Source of the DNA: Castellaniella ginsengisoli
GTDB taxonomy: Bacteria > Pseudomonadota > Gammaproteobacteria > Burkholderiales > Burkholderiaceae_B
DNA: 64,000 nt
NCBI RefSeq assembly: GCF_039523235.1
Contig: NZ_BAAAEX010000008.1
Reading direction: 5' to 3' (one strand)
In this document: piece after piece, positions 38,145-46,590 of the stretch
Numbering within the stretch: the stretch's first letter is position 1
Layout of the letters: every line of letters begins with the position of its first letter
Translations under genes and position numbers: made by a program
Notes under the pieces: generated by a model
What the model was told of the DNA's origin: nothing
Seen by the model: the letters and a program-made list of their open reading frames with translations, nothing else
Database searches by the model: none

Positions 38145-38422
38145 GCGAGCCCAGATTTTTTTGAGATCGACCGGTTTTCCCCGATTCCGGCCAGGCCGCA
38201 CCGTCGTTTCACCCCCCCTGAAATCACAACTCTTTACATCTCCAGGCGCCCGTAGAAATCAGGCCGAAATCCAGCATGCCGAAGCCGCTATCACAAAATT
38301 GACGGCAAGATCGCGCATTTACCCGAAAATTCGAGGCGGGTTGCCGACCGTTCGCGCTTGCAGGAGGGTGGCCGCACCGCCTACGATCCGGGCTGTCCGC
38401 CACTTTCCGGAGTCCGTCCGTC
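38145..38422. other. Gap between tRNA promoter and bioB, no gene seen
   Basis: AT-richer at the tRNA side. Open frames here have no recognisable protein content or ribosome-binding site. The stretch should hold the bioB promoter; the best hint is TTGACG near 38300, but no convincing -10 follows. I see no BirA-type operator. Confidence 0.5.
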
Positions 38423-39463
38423 ATGCACGCCCGCGTCCGCCACGAAACCCTGGCACCTGCCTGGCCGGTCCAGGCTATCCTGGATCTGTTCGCCCTGCCT
38501 TTCAACGACCTGCTGCTGCAAGCACAAACAGTGCACCGGGAACACCACCCGGCCAATGCCGTCCAGCAATCCAGCCTGCTGTCGATCAAGACCGGCGCCT
38601 GTCCGGAGGACTGCGCCTACTGCCCGCAATCGTCGCGCTACCACACCGAAGTCGAGGCGGCGCCCCTGATGCCGCTGGATCAGGTGCTGGAAGCCGCGCG
38701 CAAGGCCCGGGATGCCGGGGCGCAGCGCTTCTGCATGGGCGCCGCCTGGCGGTCGCCGACCGAGCGTCAACTGGACCAGGTGATCGAGCACGTGCAGGCC
38801 GTCAAGGCGCTGGGGCTGGAAACCTGCGTCACCCTGGGCATGCTCAAGGACGGGCAGGCCGAGCGCCTGAAGGCGGCCGGCCTGGACTACTACAACCACA
38901 ATCTGGACACCGCGCCGGAATATTATGGCGAGATCATCCGCACCCGGGGATTCCAGGACAGGCTGGAGACGCTGCACCGTGTACGCGAGGCCGGGCTGAA
39001 GGTCTGCTGCGGCGGCATCGTCGGCATGGGGGAATCGCGCGAGATCCGCGCGGGCCTGATCGCCGCCCTGGCCCGCCTGGATCCCTATCCGGAATCGGTG
39101 CCCATCAACCAACTGGTCAAAGCGCCGGGCACCCCCCTGGCCGATGCGCCCGACCTGGATCCCATCGAATTCGTGCGCACGATCGCCGTGACCCGCATTG
39201 TCATGCCCCGCGCCGTGGTGCGGCTTTCCGCAGGCCGCGAGACCATGCACGACAGCACCCAGGCGCTCTGTTTCATGGCCGGCGCCAATTCGGTCTTTCA
39301 CGGTGAACGGCTGCTGACCACGCCGAACCCGCAGGCGCAGGCCGACGCCCGGCTGTTCGAGCGCCTGGGGCTGGTGCCGATGCCCGGCACCGAATCCGCC
39401 GCCCTCGCCCTGGATGAAACCGCCGCCCTCGCCCTGGATGAAACTGCCGCCAGCACGGCCTGA
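38423..39463 (+). CDS. bioB: Biotin synthase
   Basis: Radical-SAM enzyme that inserts sulfur into dethiobiotin. 346 residues. The cluster-binding motif is CPEDCAYC (Cys60, Cys64, Cys67), followed by PQSSRYHT, and CMGAAWRSP, YNHNLDT and VKVCCGGIVGMGE-like blocks are in place. The C-terminal tail carries a perfect 8-residue tandem duplication (AALALDET twice) from a 24-bp DNA repeat. Other bio genes are absent, so bioB is unlinked here. The start is the first ATG, with GGAG 10 bases upstream. Confidence 0.96.
   Translation: MHARVRHETLAPAWPVQAILDLFALPFNDLLLQAQTVHREHHPANAVQQSSLLSIKTGACPEDCAYCPQSSRYHTEVEAAPLMPLDQVLEAARKARDAGAQRFCMGAAWRSPTERQLDQVIEHVQAVKALGLETCVTLGMLKDGQAERLKAAGLDYYNHNLDTAPEYYGEIIRTRGFQDRLETLHRVREAGLKVCCGGIVGMGESREIRAGLIAALARLDPYPESVPINQLVKAPGTPLADAPDLDPIEFVRTIAVTRIVMPRAVVRLSAGRETMHDSTQALCFMAGANSVFHGERLLTTPNPQAQADARLFERLGLVPMPGTESAALALDETAALALDETAASTA
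39397..39444 (+). repeat. 24-bp tandem duplication inside the bioB 3' end
   Basis: Two perfect, adjacent 24-bp copies (39397-39420 and 39421-39444, start CGCCGCCCTCGCC) encode a repeated AALALDET in the biotin synthase tail. A third, diverging partial copy follows. This looks like slippage in a non-essential tail. Confidence 0.95.
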
Positions 39464-39513
39464 CTCCGGCGCGGAAGGCCTCCAATTCCCGATCTCCAGC
39501 CCGATCTCCGATC

Positions 39514-40410
39514 ATGCACACCCTGATCTTCAGCATTTCCTTCAGTGTCGCCGTCTCGATCTTCCTGAAACTGGCGCGCAGCCGCGACATCCGCGTGGAC
39601 CAGGCCATCGCCGTGAACTATGCGACGGCAACGGCACTTTGCCTGTGGCTGCTGAGCCCGCCTCTGGACACACTGTTCGACCAGTCGCCGGAGGTCTGGA
39701 TGATCCTGGGCCTGCTGGGGGTGCTGCTGCCCAGCGTCTTTCTGATCATGGCGGCCGCCGTGCGCAGGGCCGGAATCGTGCGCAGCGACACGGCCCAGCG
39801 CCTGTCGCTGATCCTGCCGCTGCTGGCCGCCTTCCTGGTGTTCCACGAAGCGGCATCGGGCCGCAAGCTGCTCGGCATCGCCCTGGCGCTGTGCGCCCTG
39901 GCCTGCCTGCTGGCGCGTCCGCGGACCGCCGGCGATGGCGCGGCCCCAGCCGGCGAAGCCGCCACGCGGCCCGACGACGAAACCCGGGGCGCATCGCGCG
40001 GATGGCTGACGTTGCTGGGCGTCTGGGCAGGCTACGGCTGCATTGACATCCTGTTCAAGCAGATGGCGCGCATCGGTGCGGGCTTTACCGGCCGCCTGCT
40101 GCTCAGCTTCATCCTGGCCGGCCTGCTGATGGGCCTGTGGCTGGCGTTCCGGCGCACCCGCTGGCACGGCCGCAGCCTGGCGGCGGGCATGCTGTTGGGC
40201 GGGTTGAACTTCGGCAATATCTATTTCTACATCCGCGCGCACCAGACCTTCCCGGAGAACCCGACCCTGGTGTTCGCCGCCATGAACATCGGCGTGATCT
40301 CGATCGGAACGCTGGTGGGCGCGGGCGTGTTCCGCGAACGCCTGAGTACGCTGAACATGGCGGGGATCGGCCTGGCCTTAGGCGCGATCGTGCTGCTGTT
40401 CCCCCGCTGA
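39514..40410 (+). CDS. DMT/EamA-type transporter
   Basis: 298-residue inner-membrane protein with about ten helices arranged as two five-helix halves around a hydrophilic loop (about 137-165, rich in Gly/Ala/Asp). The C-terminal half ends MNIGVISIGTLVGAGVFRERLSTLNMAGIGLALGAIVLL, a typical EamA ending. Substrate unknown; the family moves metabolites and amino acids. Its 3' end overlaps the convergent MFS gene by 33 bases. Confidence 0.8.
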   Translation: MHTLIFSISFSVAVSIFLKLARSRDIRVDQAIAVNYATATALCLWLLSPPLDTLFDQSPEVWMILGLLGVLLPSVFLIMAAAVRRAGIVRSDTAQRLSLILPLLAAFLVFHEAASGRKLLGIALALCALACLLARPRTAGDGAAPAGEAATRPDDETRGASRGWLTLLGVWAGYGCIDILFKQMARIGAGFTGRLLLSFILAGLLMGLWLAFRRTRWHGRSLAAGMLLGGLNFGNIYFYIRAHQTFPENPTLVFAAMNIGVISIGTLVGAGVFRERLSTLNMAGIGLALGAIVLLFPR

Positions 40411-41772
40411 GCCCGCAGACCCTGCGTCCGGCCCCGGGCCGGATGCGGCGCCCGGCGCCGGTTCTGAACCGGAGACCTGATCGTCGGGCGGCGCGGCCAG
40501 GGGATCGTCGATCACCGGATCGTGCGAGATGTCGCGCTGCGGATCGACGCGCGGATCCAGGACGGCCATCACGTTGGAGTTCTGCAGCGTGTCGGCCATG
40601 GGCACGAACTGGGTGGGGGCGTCCTCGCTGCGATGCGTGCCCTTGACCTTCTGCTCGCGGATGAACACCACCAGCAAGGCTGCGCAGGCCGACACGAAGA
40701 CGAAGTACACATCCGGCCCCCAGACCCGCATCAGGGCGCCCGCCGCCAGCGGCCCCAGGCAGGCGCCCAGGCCGTAGACCATGTACAGCAAGGCGCTCAG
40801 GCCCACCCGCCGTTCGGGATCGACGTTGTCGTTGGCGAAGGCCGCCCCCATGGGATAAAGCGTGAACTGGATGATCCCCAGCACGCCGGAAAACGCCACC
40901 AGCGCCGGATAGGGAAAATCGTACCAGCCCCACAAAGGCACCCCCAGGCACAACAACAGCAGTGAACCGATGCGGATCAGCTTCACCCGGCTCATGTGGT
41001 CCGCCAGCCAGCCCAGCGGCCACTGGCACACCAGGCCGGCGGCCACGGACACCGCCAGGAACACCCCTACCTGGTGATTGTCCATGCCATGCTGCAAGCC
41101 GTAGACGGGGGCCAGGCCGTAGAACGCGCCCGTCAGCATGCCGGCCAGGAACAGCACGGTCAAGGACAGGGGCACGCGCGCCACGTAGTAGCGCAGGGCC
41201 AGGGGGGCCGGCACCTGCAGCGCCGGATGCAGGCGCCGCGTCAGCGTCACCGGGATCAGGCTGAGGACGCTGCAGATCGCCACGAACACCAGCGGCTGCG
41301 CATCCAGCGCCGGAAACAGGCCCAGAACCAGTTGGCCCAGCACTGTGCCCAGACAGGACGCAACCATGTAGAAACCGAACACGGTGCCCCGCGAGGCGTT
41401 CTCGGTCTGCTCGTTGAGCCAGCTTTCGATGGCGATGAAGAGGCTGACCATGGCCACCCCCGCCACGAAACGCAGCGCCAGCCAGACCCACAACCCATCG
41501 ACCAGGATCATGAGCAGCACGGTGATGGTCACCATCCCCGCACAGGCCGCATAGGCGCGGATATGGCCCACGCCGATGATCAGCCGGTGACCGACCCGTG
41601 CGCCCAGCACCAGACCCAGGTAGTATGCGGCGATCATCGCCCCGACCCAGACTTCGGACACGGACAGGGCAGTCAGCCGCAAGCCCAGATAAGTATTGAA
41701 CAGCCCCGAACTGAGCAACAGGATCAGGGTCGCCAGGTACAGGGAAAAGAAAGCGCCGATCGTCTTGGCCAT
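40378..41772 (-). CDS. Major facilitator superfamily transporter (YcaD-like)
   Basis: 464 residues with twelve predicted membrane helices (about 5-375) and a long hydrophilic C-terminal tail (about 375-464) rich in Asp, Pro and Gly. The GARVGHRLIIGVGHIRAY loop between helices 2 and 3 is the MFS motif A position. FVAGVAMVSLFIAIESWLNEQTENASRGTVFGFYM is typical of YcaD-like permeases, whose substrates are unknown. The start at 41772 was taken because it begins just before helix 1. Confidence 0.82.
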   Translation of the reverse strand: MAKTIGAFFSLYLATLILLLSSGLFNTYLGLRLTALSVSEVWVGAMIAAYYLGLVLGARVGHRLIIGVGHIRAYAACAGMVTITVLLMILVDGLWVWLALRFVAGVAMVSLFIAIESWLNEQTENASRGTVFGFYMVASCLGTVLGQLVLGLFPALDAQPLVFVAICSVLSLIPVTLTRRLHPALQVPAPLALRYYVARVPLSLTVLFLAGMLTGAFYGLAPVYGLQHGMDNHQVGVFLAVSVAAGLVCQWPLGWLADHMSRVKLIRIGSLLLLCLGVPLWGWYDFPYPALVAFSGVLGIIQFTLYPMGAAFANDNVDPERRVGLSALLYMVYGLGACLGPLAAGALMRVWGPDVYFVFVSACAALLVVFIREQKVKGTHRSEDAPTQFVPMADTLQNSNVMAVLDPRVDPQRDISHDPVIDDPLAAPPDDQVSGSEPAPGAASGPGPDAGSAGSAGEQQHDRA

Positions 41773-41877
41773 GCGGGATTCCGGTCTGGAGCGCCGCCGG
41801 CACCGGGCGATGCGCTCAAGCAAACATCATAGCAGCGGCGCATTCTGCACGGCGGCGTCCTCGTTTATCATAGGACC

Positions 41878-42372
41878 ATGAGCAAAACCGATCTTTCCCC
41901 CGCCCTGAGCCATCTGGATGAAAACGGCCAGGTCCGCATGGTCGACGTCGGCGCCAAGGCCGCAACCGAGCGCACGGCCGTGGCCGAAGGCCGGGTGCGC
42001 CTGAACGCCCACGCCTGGGGCCTGCTGTCGGCCCAGGCCAACGCCAAGGGCGAGGTCCTGAACACGGCCCGTATTGCCGGCATCCTGGCCGCCAAGCGGT
42101 GCGCCGAGCTGATCCCCCTGTGCCACAGCCTGCCGCTGAGCTTCGTCGGGGTGGATTTTTCGGCCGATGAGGCCAGCCGCACGCTGACCATCCGCGCCAC
42201 CAGCCGCACCTGCCACCAGACCGGCGTCGAAATGGAGGCCATGACGGCCTGCTCCGTCGCCGCCCTGACGGTCTACGACATGTGCAAGGCCGCCGACAAG
42301 GGCATCGTCATCGAGCAGATCCGACTGCTCAGCAAAACCGGAGGCAAAAGTGGCGACTGGCACAACGATTGA
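41878..42372 (+). CDS. moaC: Cyclic pyranopterin monophosphate synthase
   Basis: Second enzyme of molybdenum cofactor synthesis; converts the MoaA product into cyclic pyranopterin monophosphate. 164 residues with VDVGAKAATERTAVAEG, the active-site block ELIPLCHSLPLSFVGVDF and VEMEAMTACSVAALTVYDMCKA. AGGACC precedes the ATG. First gene of moaC-moaD-moaE-moaB-moeA. Confidence 0.97.
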   Translation: MSKTDLSPALSHLDENGQVRMVDVGAKAATERTAVAEGRVRLNAHAWGLLSAQANAKGEVLNTARIAGILAAKRCAELIPLCHSLPLSFVGVDFSADEASRTLTIRATSRTCHQTGVEMEAMTACSVAALTVYDMCKAADKGIVIEQIRLLSKTGGKSGDWHND

Positions 42373-42604
42373 AGTCCTGTATTTCGCCCAGGTCGCGGAA
42401 CACATGGGCCTGCGGCGCGAAACCCAAGCCCTGGAAGCCCCTGTCCAGGCGGGCGCCTGGCTCGACGCCCTGGCGGCGCGCTGCCCCGCCCTGGGGCCTT
42501 CGATCCGCCTGAAACTCGCCATCAACCAAGAGCACGCGGCACGAACCGCCACGATCCGCCCGGGCGACGAAGTCGCCGTGTTCGAGCCCGTCACGGGCGG
42601 CTAG
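42350..42604 (+). CDS. moaD: Molybdopterin synthase sulfur-carrier subunit
   Basis: Ubiquitin-like small subunit that donates sulfur from its thiocarboxylated C-terminus. 84 residues, beginning ATGTTIEVLYFAQVAEHMG and ending in the required GG (PVTGG). Start is GTG at 42350 with GGAGG just upstream; the gene overlaps moaC by 23 bases. Confidence 0.93.
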   Translation: MATGTTIEVLYFAQVAEHMGLRRETQALEAPVQAGAWLDALAARCPALGPSIRLKLAINQEHAARTATIRPGDEVAVFEPVTGG

Positions 42605-42621
42605 GGCCATTCGCACGCACC

Positions 42622-43092
42622 ATGATCCGCATCCAGACCGAACGCTTCGACGTTGCCGAGCTGACCGCCCTGCTTCAGGCCCGCACGGACGGCCGCGCCG
42701 GCGCCCTGGTGTACTTCCTGGGCATGGTGCGCGACTACAGCCCCGAGGCGGGATCGCGCAGCCTGTTCCTGGAACACTACCCCGGCATGTGCGAACGCGA
42801 GATCCAGACGCTGTGCGATCAGGCGAAGCAGCGCTGGAGCGTGCTCGACACGGTGGTGGTCCACCGGGTCGGCGAACTGCCGCTGGGCGACCCCATCGTC
42901 TTCGTCGGGGCCGCCGCCGCCCACCGCGGCCAAGCCTTCCAGGCGTGCGAATACATCATCGACGCCCTCAAGACCCGCGCGCCCTTCTGGAAACGCGAAA
43001 CCCTGGCCGACGGCCGGGCGTTCTGGGTCGAGCAGCAGGCCGCCGACGCCGAGAAAACCGCCCAATGGGATCCGCCCCGGGACGCGCCATGA
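42622..43092 (+). CDS. moaE: Molybdopterin synthase catalytic subunit
   Basis: Large subunit of molybdopterin synthase; adds two sulfurs to cyclic pyranopterin monophosphate. 156 residues with GALVYFLGMVRDYS, LFLEHYPGMCEREI, RVGELPLGDPIVFVGAAAAHR and the lysine-containing IDALKTRAPFWKRE active-site segment. The stop overlaps the moaB start as ATGA. Confidence 0.96.
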   Translation: MIRIQTERFDVAELTALLQARTDGRAGALVYFLGMVRDYSPEAGSRSLFLEHYPGMCEREIQTLCDQAKQRWSVLDTVVVHRVGELPLGDPIVFVGAAAAHRGQAFQACEYIIDALKTRAPFWKRETLADGRAFWVEQQAADAEKTAQWDPPRDAP

Positions 43093-43616
43093 AAGCCAAC
43101 CCTGCCCTGCCGCCCGTCAGCCTGCGCTGCGCGGTGCTGACGATCTCCAGCCGCCGCTCCGCCGCCGAGGATACGACCGGCGACTACCTGGCCGACGCCC
43201 TGAGCGGCGCAGGCCACGTCCTGCAGGCCCGCGCCCTGTGCCCCGACGACCGCTACCAGATCCGCAAAGTCCTCAGCGACTGGATCGCCGATCCCGCCAT
43301 CCAGGTCATCCTGAGCAACGGCGGCACGGGCTTCACCCACGGCAAATCCACCATCCCCGCCGTCACGCCGCTGCTGGACCAGGTGGTCTCCGGTTTCGGC
43401 GAACTGTTCCGCCATTTGTCCTGGCTGGACATCGGCGCCTCCGCGCTGCAGTCCGACGCCCTGGGCGGCACGGCCAACGACACCCTGGTGTTCTGCCTGC
43501 CGGGCTCGACGGGCGCCTGCCGCCTCGCCTGGGAAAAAATCCTCCTCTCCCAGCTCGACAGCCGCCACCCCCCCTGCAATTTCGCCAGCGCCTACCGCGC
43601 ACGTACGGACCCCTGA
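43089..43616 (+). CDS. moaB: MoaB/MogA-type molybdopterin adenylyltransferase, atypical motif
   Basis: 175 residues of the MoaB/MogA family, which activates molybdopterin by adenylylation before metal insertion. The fold markers are AVLTISSRRSAAEDTTGDYL, ILSNGGTGFTHGKSTIPAV and FCLPGSTGA. Where family members normally have an Arg-Asp or Thr-Asp pair after GGTG, this protein has Gly-Lys (GGTGFTHGKST), so activity is open to doubt. The usual LQSR is LQSD. The start at 43089 is coupled to moaE; moeA follows after 2 bases. Confidence 0.88.
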   Translation: MKANPALPPVSLRCAVLTISSRRSAAEDTTGDYLADALSGAGHVLQARALCPDDRYQIRKVLSDWIADPAIQVILSNGGTGFTHGKSTIPAVTPLLDQVVSGFGELFRHLSWLDIGASALQSDALGGTANDTLVFCLPGSTGACRLAWEKILLSQLDSRHPPCNFASAYRARTDP

Positions 43617-43618
43617 TC

Positions 43619-44827
43619 ATGCTTGACTTCGATACCGCCCAGGATCGGCTGGCGGCGCGCGGACGCGCGCCAGCCACACGCGAAACCCTGCCCCTCGATG
43701 CGCTGTACGGCCGCGTGCTGGCCGAGGATATCGCCGCCGTCGTGGACCTGCCGCCCGCCGACAACAGCGCCATGGACGGCTACGCGCTGCGCGCCGCCGA
43801 CGCAGCCGCCCCTGGCGCCGTGCTGCCGGTGCAGCAGCGCTGCTTCGCAGGACAGACCCCCGAGCCCTTGCTGCCCGGCCAGGCCATCCGCCTGTTCACC
43901 GGCAGCGTGATCCCCGCAGGCGCGGATACCGTCGTCATGCAAGAAGACTGCCGCGAAGACGAGGGCCGGGTCACCGTCCTCGCCCCGCCCGCGCCCGGAC
44001 AGCACATCCGCCGCCGGGGCGAAGACATGCGCACGGGCCAGACCGTCCTCACCGAGGGCACCCGCCTGGACGCCGGCCACCTGGCCGTACTGGCCGCCCA
44101 GGGCCACGACAAGGCGGCCGTCTTCCCCCGCCTGACGGTCGGCATCCTGACCACCGGCGACGAACTCATCCCCCCCGGCCATCCCCTGCCGCCGGCCGCC
44201 ATCTACAACTCCAACGCACCGATGCTCGCCAGTCTGTGCCGCGGCCTGGGCACGGCCGCCCCGACGCTGCGCCACGCGCGCGACGACGCCGAGGCCATCC
44301 ACCGGGCGCTGGCCGAGCTGAATGCGGACTGCGACCTGGTGCTCAGCGTGGGCGGCGCTTCCGTCGGTGAAAAAGATCTGGTCAAACCCGCCATCGAAGC
44401 CCTGGGAGGCGCGCTGGACCTGTGGCGCGTGCGCATGAAACCGGGCAAGCCGGTGGCGTTGGCCGAATTGAACGGCCGCCCGGTGGTCTGCCTGCCCGGC
44501 AATCCGGTCTCGGCCTTCGCGGTGTTCGCCTTGCTGGTCAGCCCCCTGATCCGCGGCCTGCAGGGCCGGCGCGACGTGCTGCCCCCCGTGAGACGCGGCA
44601 TTCTGCAGACGCCCCGGCCCGTCGGCGGCACGCGCGACGACTTCCTGCGCGTCCAGGCCGCGCAAGGCGCCGCCGGCCTGCCCCGGCTGACGCCGCACAC
44701 GCAGCAAAGCTCGGGCGCGCTCGGCAGCCTAGCCTGGGCGCACGGGCTGGCCCGCATCCCTGCGGATGCGCGGCTGAAAACCGGCGCGGAAGTCGATTGG
44801 ATGGCCCTGTCCGACTGGCTCTCCTGA
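43619..44827 (+). CDS. moeA: Molybdopterin molybdenumtransferase
   Basis: Inserts molybdate into adenylylated molybdopterin. 402 residues: domains with DNSAMDGYALR (Asp in the active site), PAGADTVVMQED, the MoCF-type core TVGILTTGDELIPPG and SVGGASVGEKDLV, and the CLPGNPVSAF loop. Last gene of the moa operon; a stop-to-stop gap of 14 bases separates it from convergent mobA. With mobA and moaA beyond, nearly the full cofactor route is here. Confidence 0.95.
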   Translation: MLDFDTAQDRLAARGRAPATRETLPLDALYGRVLAEDIAAVVDLPPADNSAMDGYALRAADAAAPGAVLPVQQRCFAGQTPEPLLPGQAIRLFTGSVIPAGADTVVMQEDCREDEGRVTVLAPPAPGQHIRRRGEDMRTGQTVLTEGTRLDAGHLAVLAAQGHDKAAVFPRLTVGILTTGDELIPPGHPLPPAAIYNSNAPMLASLCRGLGTAAPTLRHARDDAEAIHRALAELNADCDLVLSVGGASVGEKDLVKPAIEALGGALDLWRVRMKPGKPVALAELNGRPVVCLPGNPVSAFAVFALLVSPLIRGLQGRRDVLPPVRRGILQTPRPVGGTRDDFLRVQAAQGAAGLPRLTPHTQQSSGALGSLAWAHGLARIPADARLKTGAEVDWMALSDWLS

Positions 44828-44841
44828 GCACCGGGGCGGGG

Positions 44842-45417
44842 TCAGCGCCAGCGGGCCCAGTCTTCGGGGGTATTCAAGTTCACCAGGGCATCCGTCTCAG
44901 GGAAATCCACGGCCACCGCACCGCATTCGCGCAGCCAGGCCTGGACCTGGCGGCCATCCGCTTCCAGGAAGGCCCGCAATCCATCCGCCAGGGTGCAATG
45001 CGCCATCAGGCAAAGCGGATGCGGGCCGTCGGGAGTGCAGGCATAGGCCGGACGGCCGGGCTCGGCCGCCGCACCCAGGCGCGCGCCCAGGTCGGCGGGC
45101 CAGCGCAATACGTCCACCGGCAACACGAACAACCAGGATGAACGCGCCCGCTGCAGGCCCGCCAGCACGCCGGCCAGGGGGCCGCATCCCGCGTAGTCGG
45201 GATCGTCCCGCACGACCGTGCCATAGGCGGCGTAATCGTCCGGGTGACGATTGGCGCTGATCCAAAGGGTTTCCGCGCCCTGGGCTTGCAGAAAACGGGA
45301 GGCCTGGGCGACCAGCGGCTCGCCGCGCCACGGCATCAAGCCTTTGTCGATCTGCGGTTCCCGGTCGGTGCGCATGCGCCGGGATTGACCGCCCGCCAGA
45401 ATCAGGCCGTCGAACAC
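44842..45417 (-). CDS. mobA: Molybdenum cofactor guanylyltransferase
   Basis: Transfers GMP to molybdenum cofactor, giving the bis-MGD form that nitrate reductase NarG needs. 191 residues. The N-terminal LILAGGQSRRM loop binds GTP; IDKGLMPWRGEPL is the usual DKGL block but follows a few extra residues (TDREPQ) not seen in the commonest versions. VLPVDVLRWPADLG replaces the common CDxP motif. The start is GTG at 45417 with GGAGG 7 bases before it; the longer ATG frame at 45468 adds unrelated residues. It lies after moaA, across a hairpin. Confidence 0.9.
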   Translation of the reverse strand: MFDGLILAGGQSRRMRTDREPQIDKGLMPWRGEPLVAQASRFLQAQGAETLWISANRHPDDYAAYGTVVRDDPDYAGCGPLAGVLAGLQRARSSWLFVLPVDVLRWPADLGARLGAAAEPGRPAYACTPDGPHPLCLMAHCTLADGLRAFLEADGRQVQAWLRECGAVAVDFPETDALVNLNTPEDWARWR

Positions 45418-45456
45418 TTCATTTCCTCCACGTCGCGCCTTGCAAGGCGCTCCGAT

Positions 45457-45500
45457 GACAGGACACATAAGGGTCCGCAGGGACCCTTATGTGTCCTGTC
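45457..45500. repeat. Perfect 20-bp extragenic hairpin directly after moaA
   Basis: Arms 45457-45476 and 45481-45500 are perfect reverse complements around a 4-base loop. On the moaA strand the hairpin starts on the first base after the TGA stop. Its core, GGTCCCTGCGGACC, differs at one base from the hairpin after secF. It ends 40 bases before mobA, so it might terminate, pause or stabilise the moaA transcript. No U-tract is seen. Confidence 0.9.
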
Positions 45501-46586
45501 TCATCCACCTATATAGCTCATTTCTATTTTGTGGTCGCGGTGGGCTTCGCCGCGCCGCTCGGAATAGCGGTCGTCGCGGGTCTGCCAGATGCCCGCGAGG
45601 CGCCGCGCCAAGGCCGCGTCGTCGGCGCCGGCGCGCAACAGGGCGCGGAGGTCGTGGCCCTGTTCGGCGAACAGACAGGTGAACAGCCGCCCTTCGGGCG
45701 ACAGGCGCAGCCGCGTGCAGTCTCCGCAGAAAGGCTGCGACACGCTGGTGATCAGGCCGATCTCGCCGGCGCCGTCGGCATAGGCCCATCGGGCCGCGAC
45801 TTCGCCCCGGTAGCCGGCCTGCAGCGGCTGCAGGGGGAACTCCGCAGAGATCATCCGGACGATTTCCGCGCCGGTGACGACTTCGTCCATGCGCCAGCCG
45901 TTGGTATTGCCGACATCCATGTACTCGATGAAGCGCAGGGTGTGGCCGCTGCCCCTGAAGCGACGCGCCATCGGCAGGATCTGGCCGTCGTTCATGCCCC
46001 GGCGCACGACCATATTGACCTTGACCGGCGCCAGGCCGGCGGCGGCGGCCGCCTCGATCCCTTCGAGAATGGTGGCCACCGGCACGCGGCTGTCGCTCAT
46101 GCGCTCGAACAAGGCATCGTCCAGGGCGTCGAGGCTGACCGTGACCCGCGACAGCCCCGCGTCCGCGAGCGCCCGGGCCTTGCGCGCCAGCAGCGTGCCG
46201 TTGGTGGTCAGGGTCAGGTCCGGCGGCTGTCCATCCGGCGTGCGCAAGGCGGCCAGCATCCCGATCAGGATCTCAATCTGTTTTCGCAGCAGAGGCTCGC
46301 CGCCGGTCAGGCGGATCTTGCGCACCCCGTTGGCCAGGGCGATCCGGGCGACACGGGTGATTTCCTCGAAGGTGAGCAAGGCCTCGTGAGGCAGGAAGAC
46401 ATGATCCGCGCCGAACAGTTCGCGCGGCATGCAATAGGTGCACCGGAAATTGCAGCGGTCCGTGACGGAGATGCGCAGATCGCGCAAGGGACGCCCGCGG
46501 GCATCAAGCACCGCGCCGTCCGGCGCCCGGGCCGCATCACGGCCCTCCAGCGCCGGATCGGGCCGGTGGTGGATCACGCGGGGCAT
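45501..46586 (-). CDS. moaA: GTP 3',8-cyclase
   Basis: Radical-SAM enzyme for the first step of molybdenum cofactor synthesis. 361 residues. The N-terminal cluster motif is CNFRCTYC (Cys45, Cys49, Cys52); the C-terminal GTP-binding cluster is in PFCGDCTRLRLSPEGRLFTC; and the chain ends in the conserved GG (MSYIGG). The start at 46586 (MPRVIHH) lies 4 bases after the universal stress gene stop, so they may be cotranscribed. Confidence 0.96.
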   Translation of the reverse strand: MPRVIHHRPDPALEGRDAARAPDGAVLDARGRPLRDLRISVTDRCNFRCTYCMPRELFGADHVFLPHEALLTFEEITRVARIALANGVRKIRLTGGEPLLRKQIEILIGMLAALRTPDGQPPDLTLTTNGTLLARKARALADAGLSRVTVSLDALDDALFERMSDSRVPVATILEGIEAAAAAGLAPVKVNMVVRRGMNDGQILPMARRFRGSGHTLRFIEYMDVGNTNGWRMDEVVTGAEIVRMISAEFPLQPLQAGYRGEVAARWAYADGAGEIGLITSVSQPFCGDCTRLRLSPEGRLFTCLFAEQGHDLRALLRAGADDAALARRLAGIWQTRDDRYSERRGEAHRDHKIEMSYIGG

Positions 46587-46590
46587 GGGA

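Noticed and set aside
38145..38422. Possible BirA (biotin repressor) operator or small gene upstream of bioB
   Set aside because: No dyad resembling a BirA site was seen, and open frames lack a ribosome-binding site and domain content.
39397..39444. Repeat in bioB as a CRISPR or other array
   Set aside because: Only two full in-frame copies without spacers; a coding tandem duplication.
46587..46590. Molybdenum cofactor riboswitch before moaA
   Set aside because: The gap to the preceding gene is only 4 bases, so no riboswitch can fit; none is visible upstream of moaC either.
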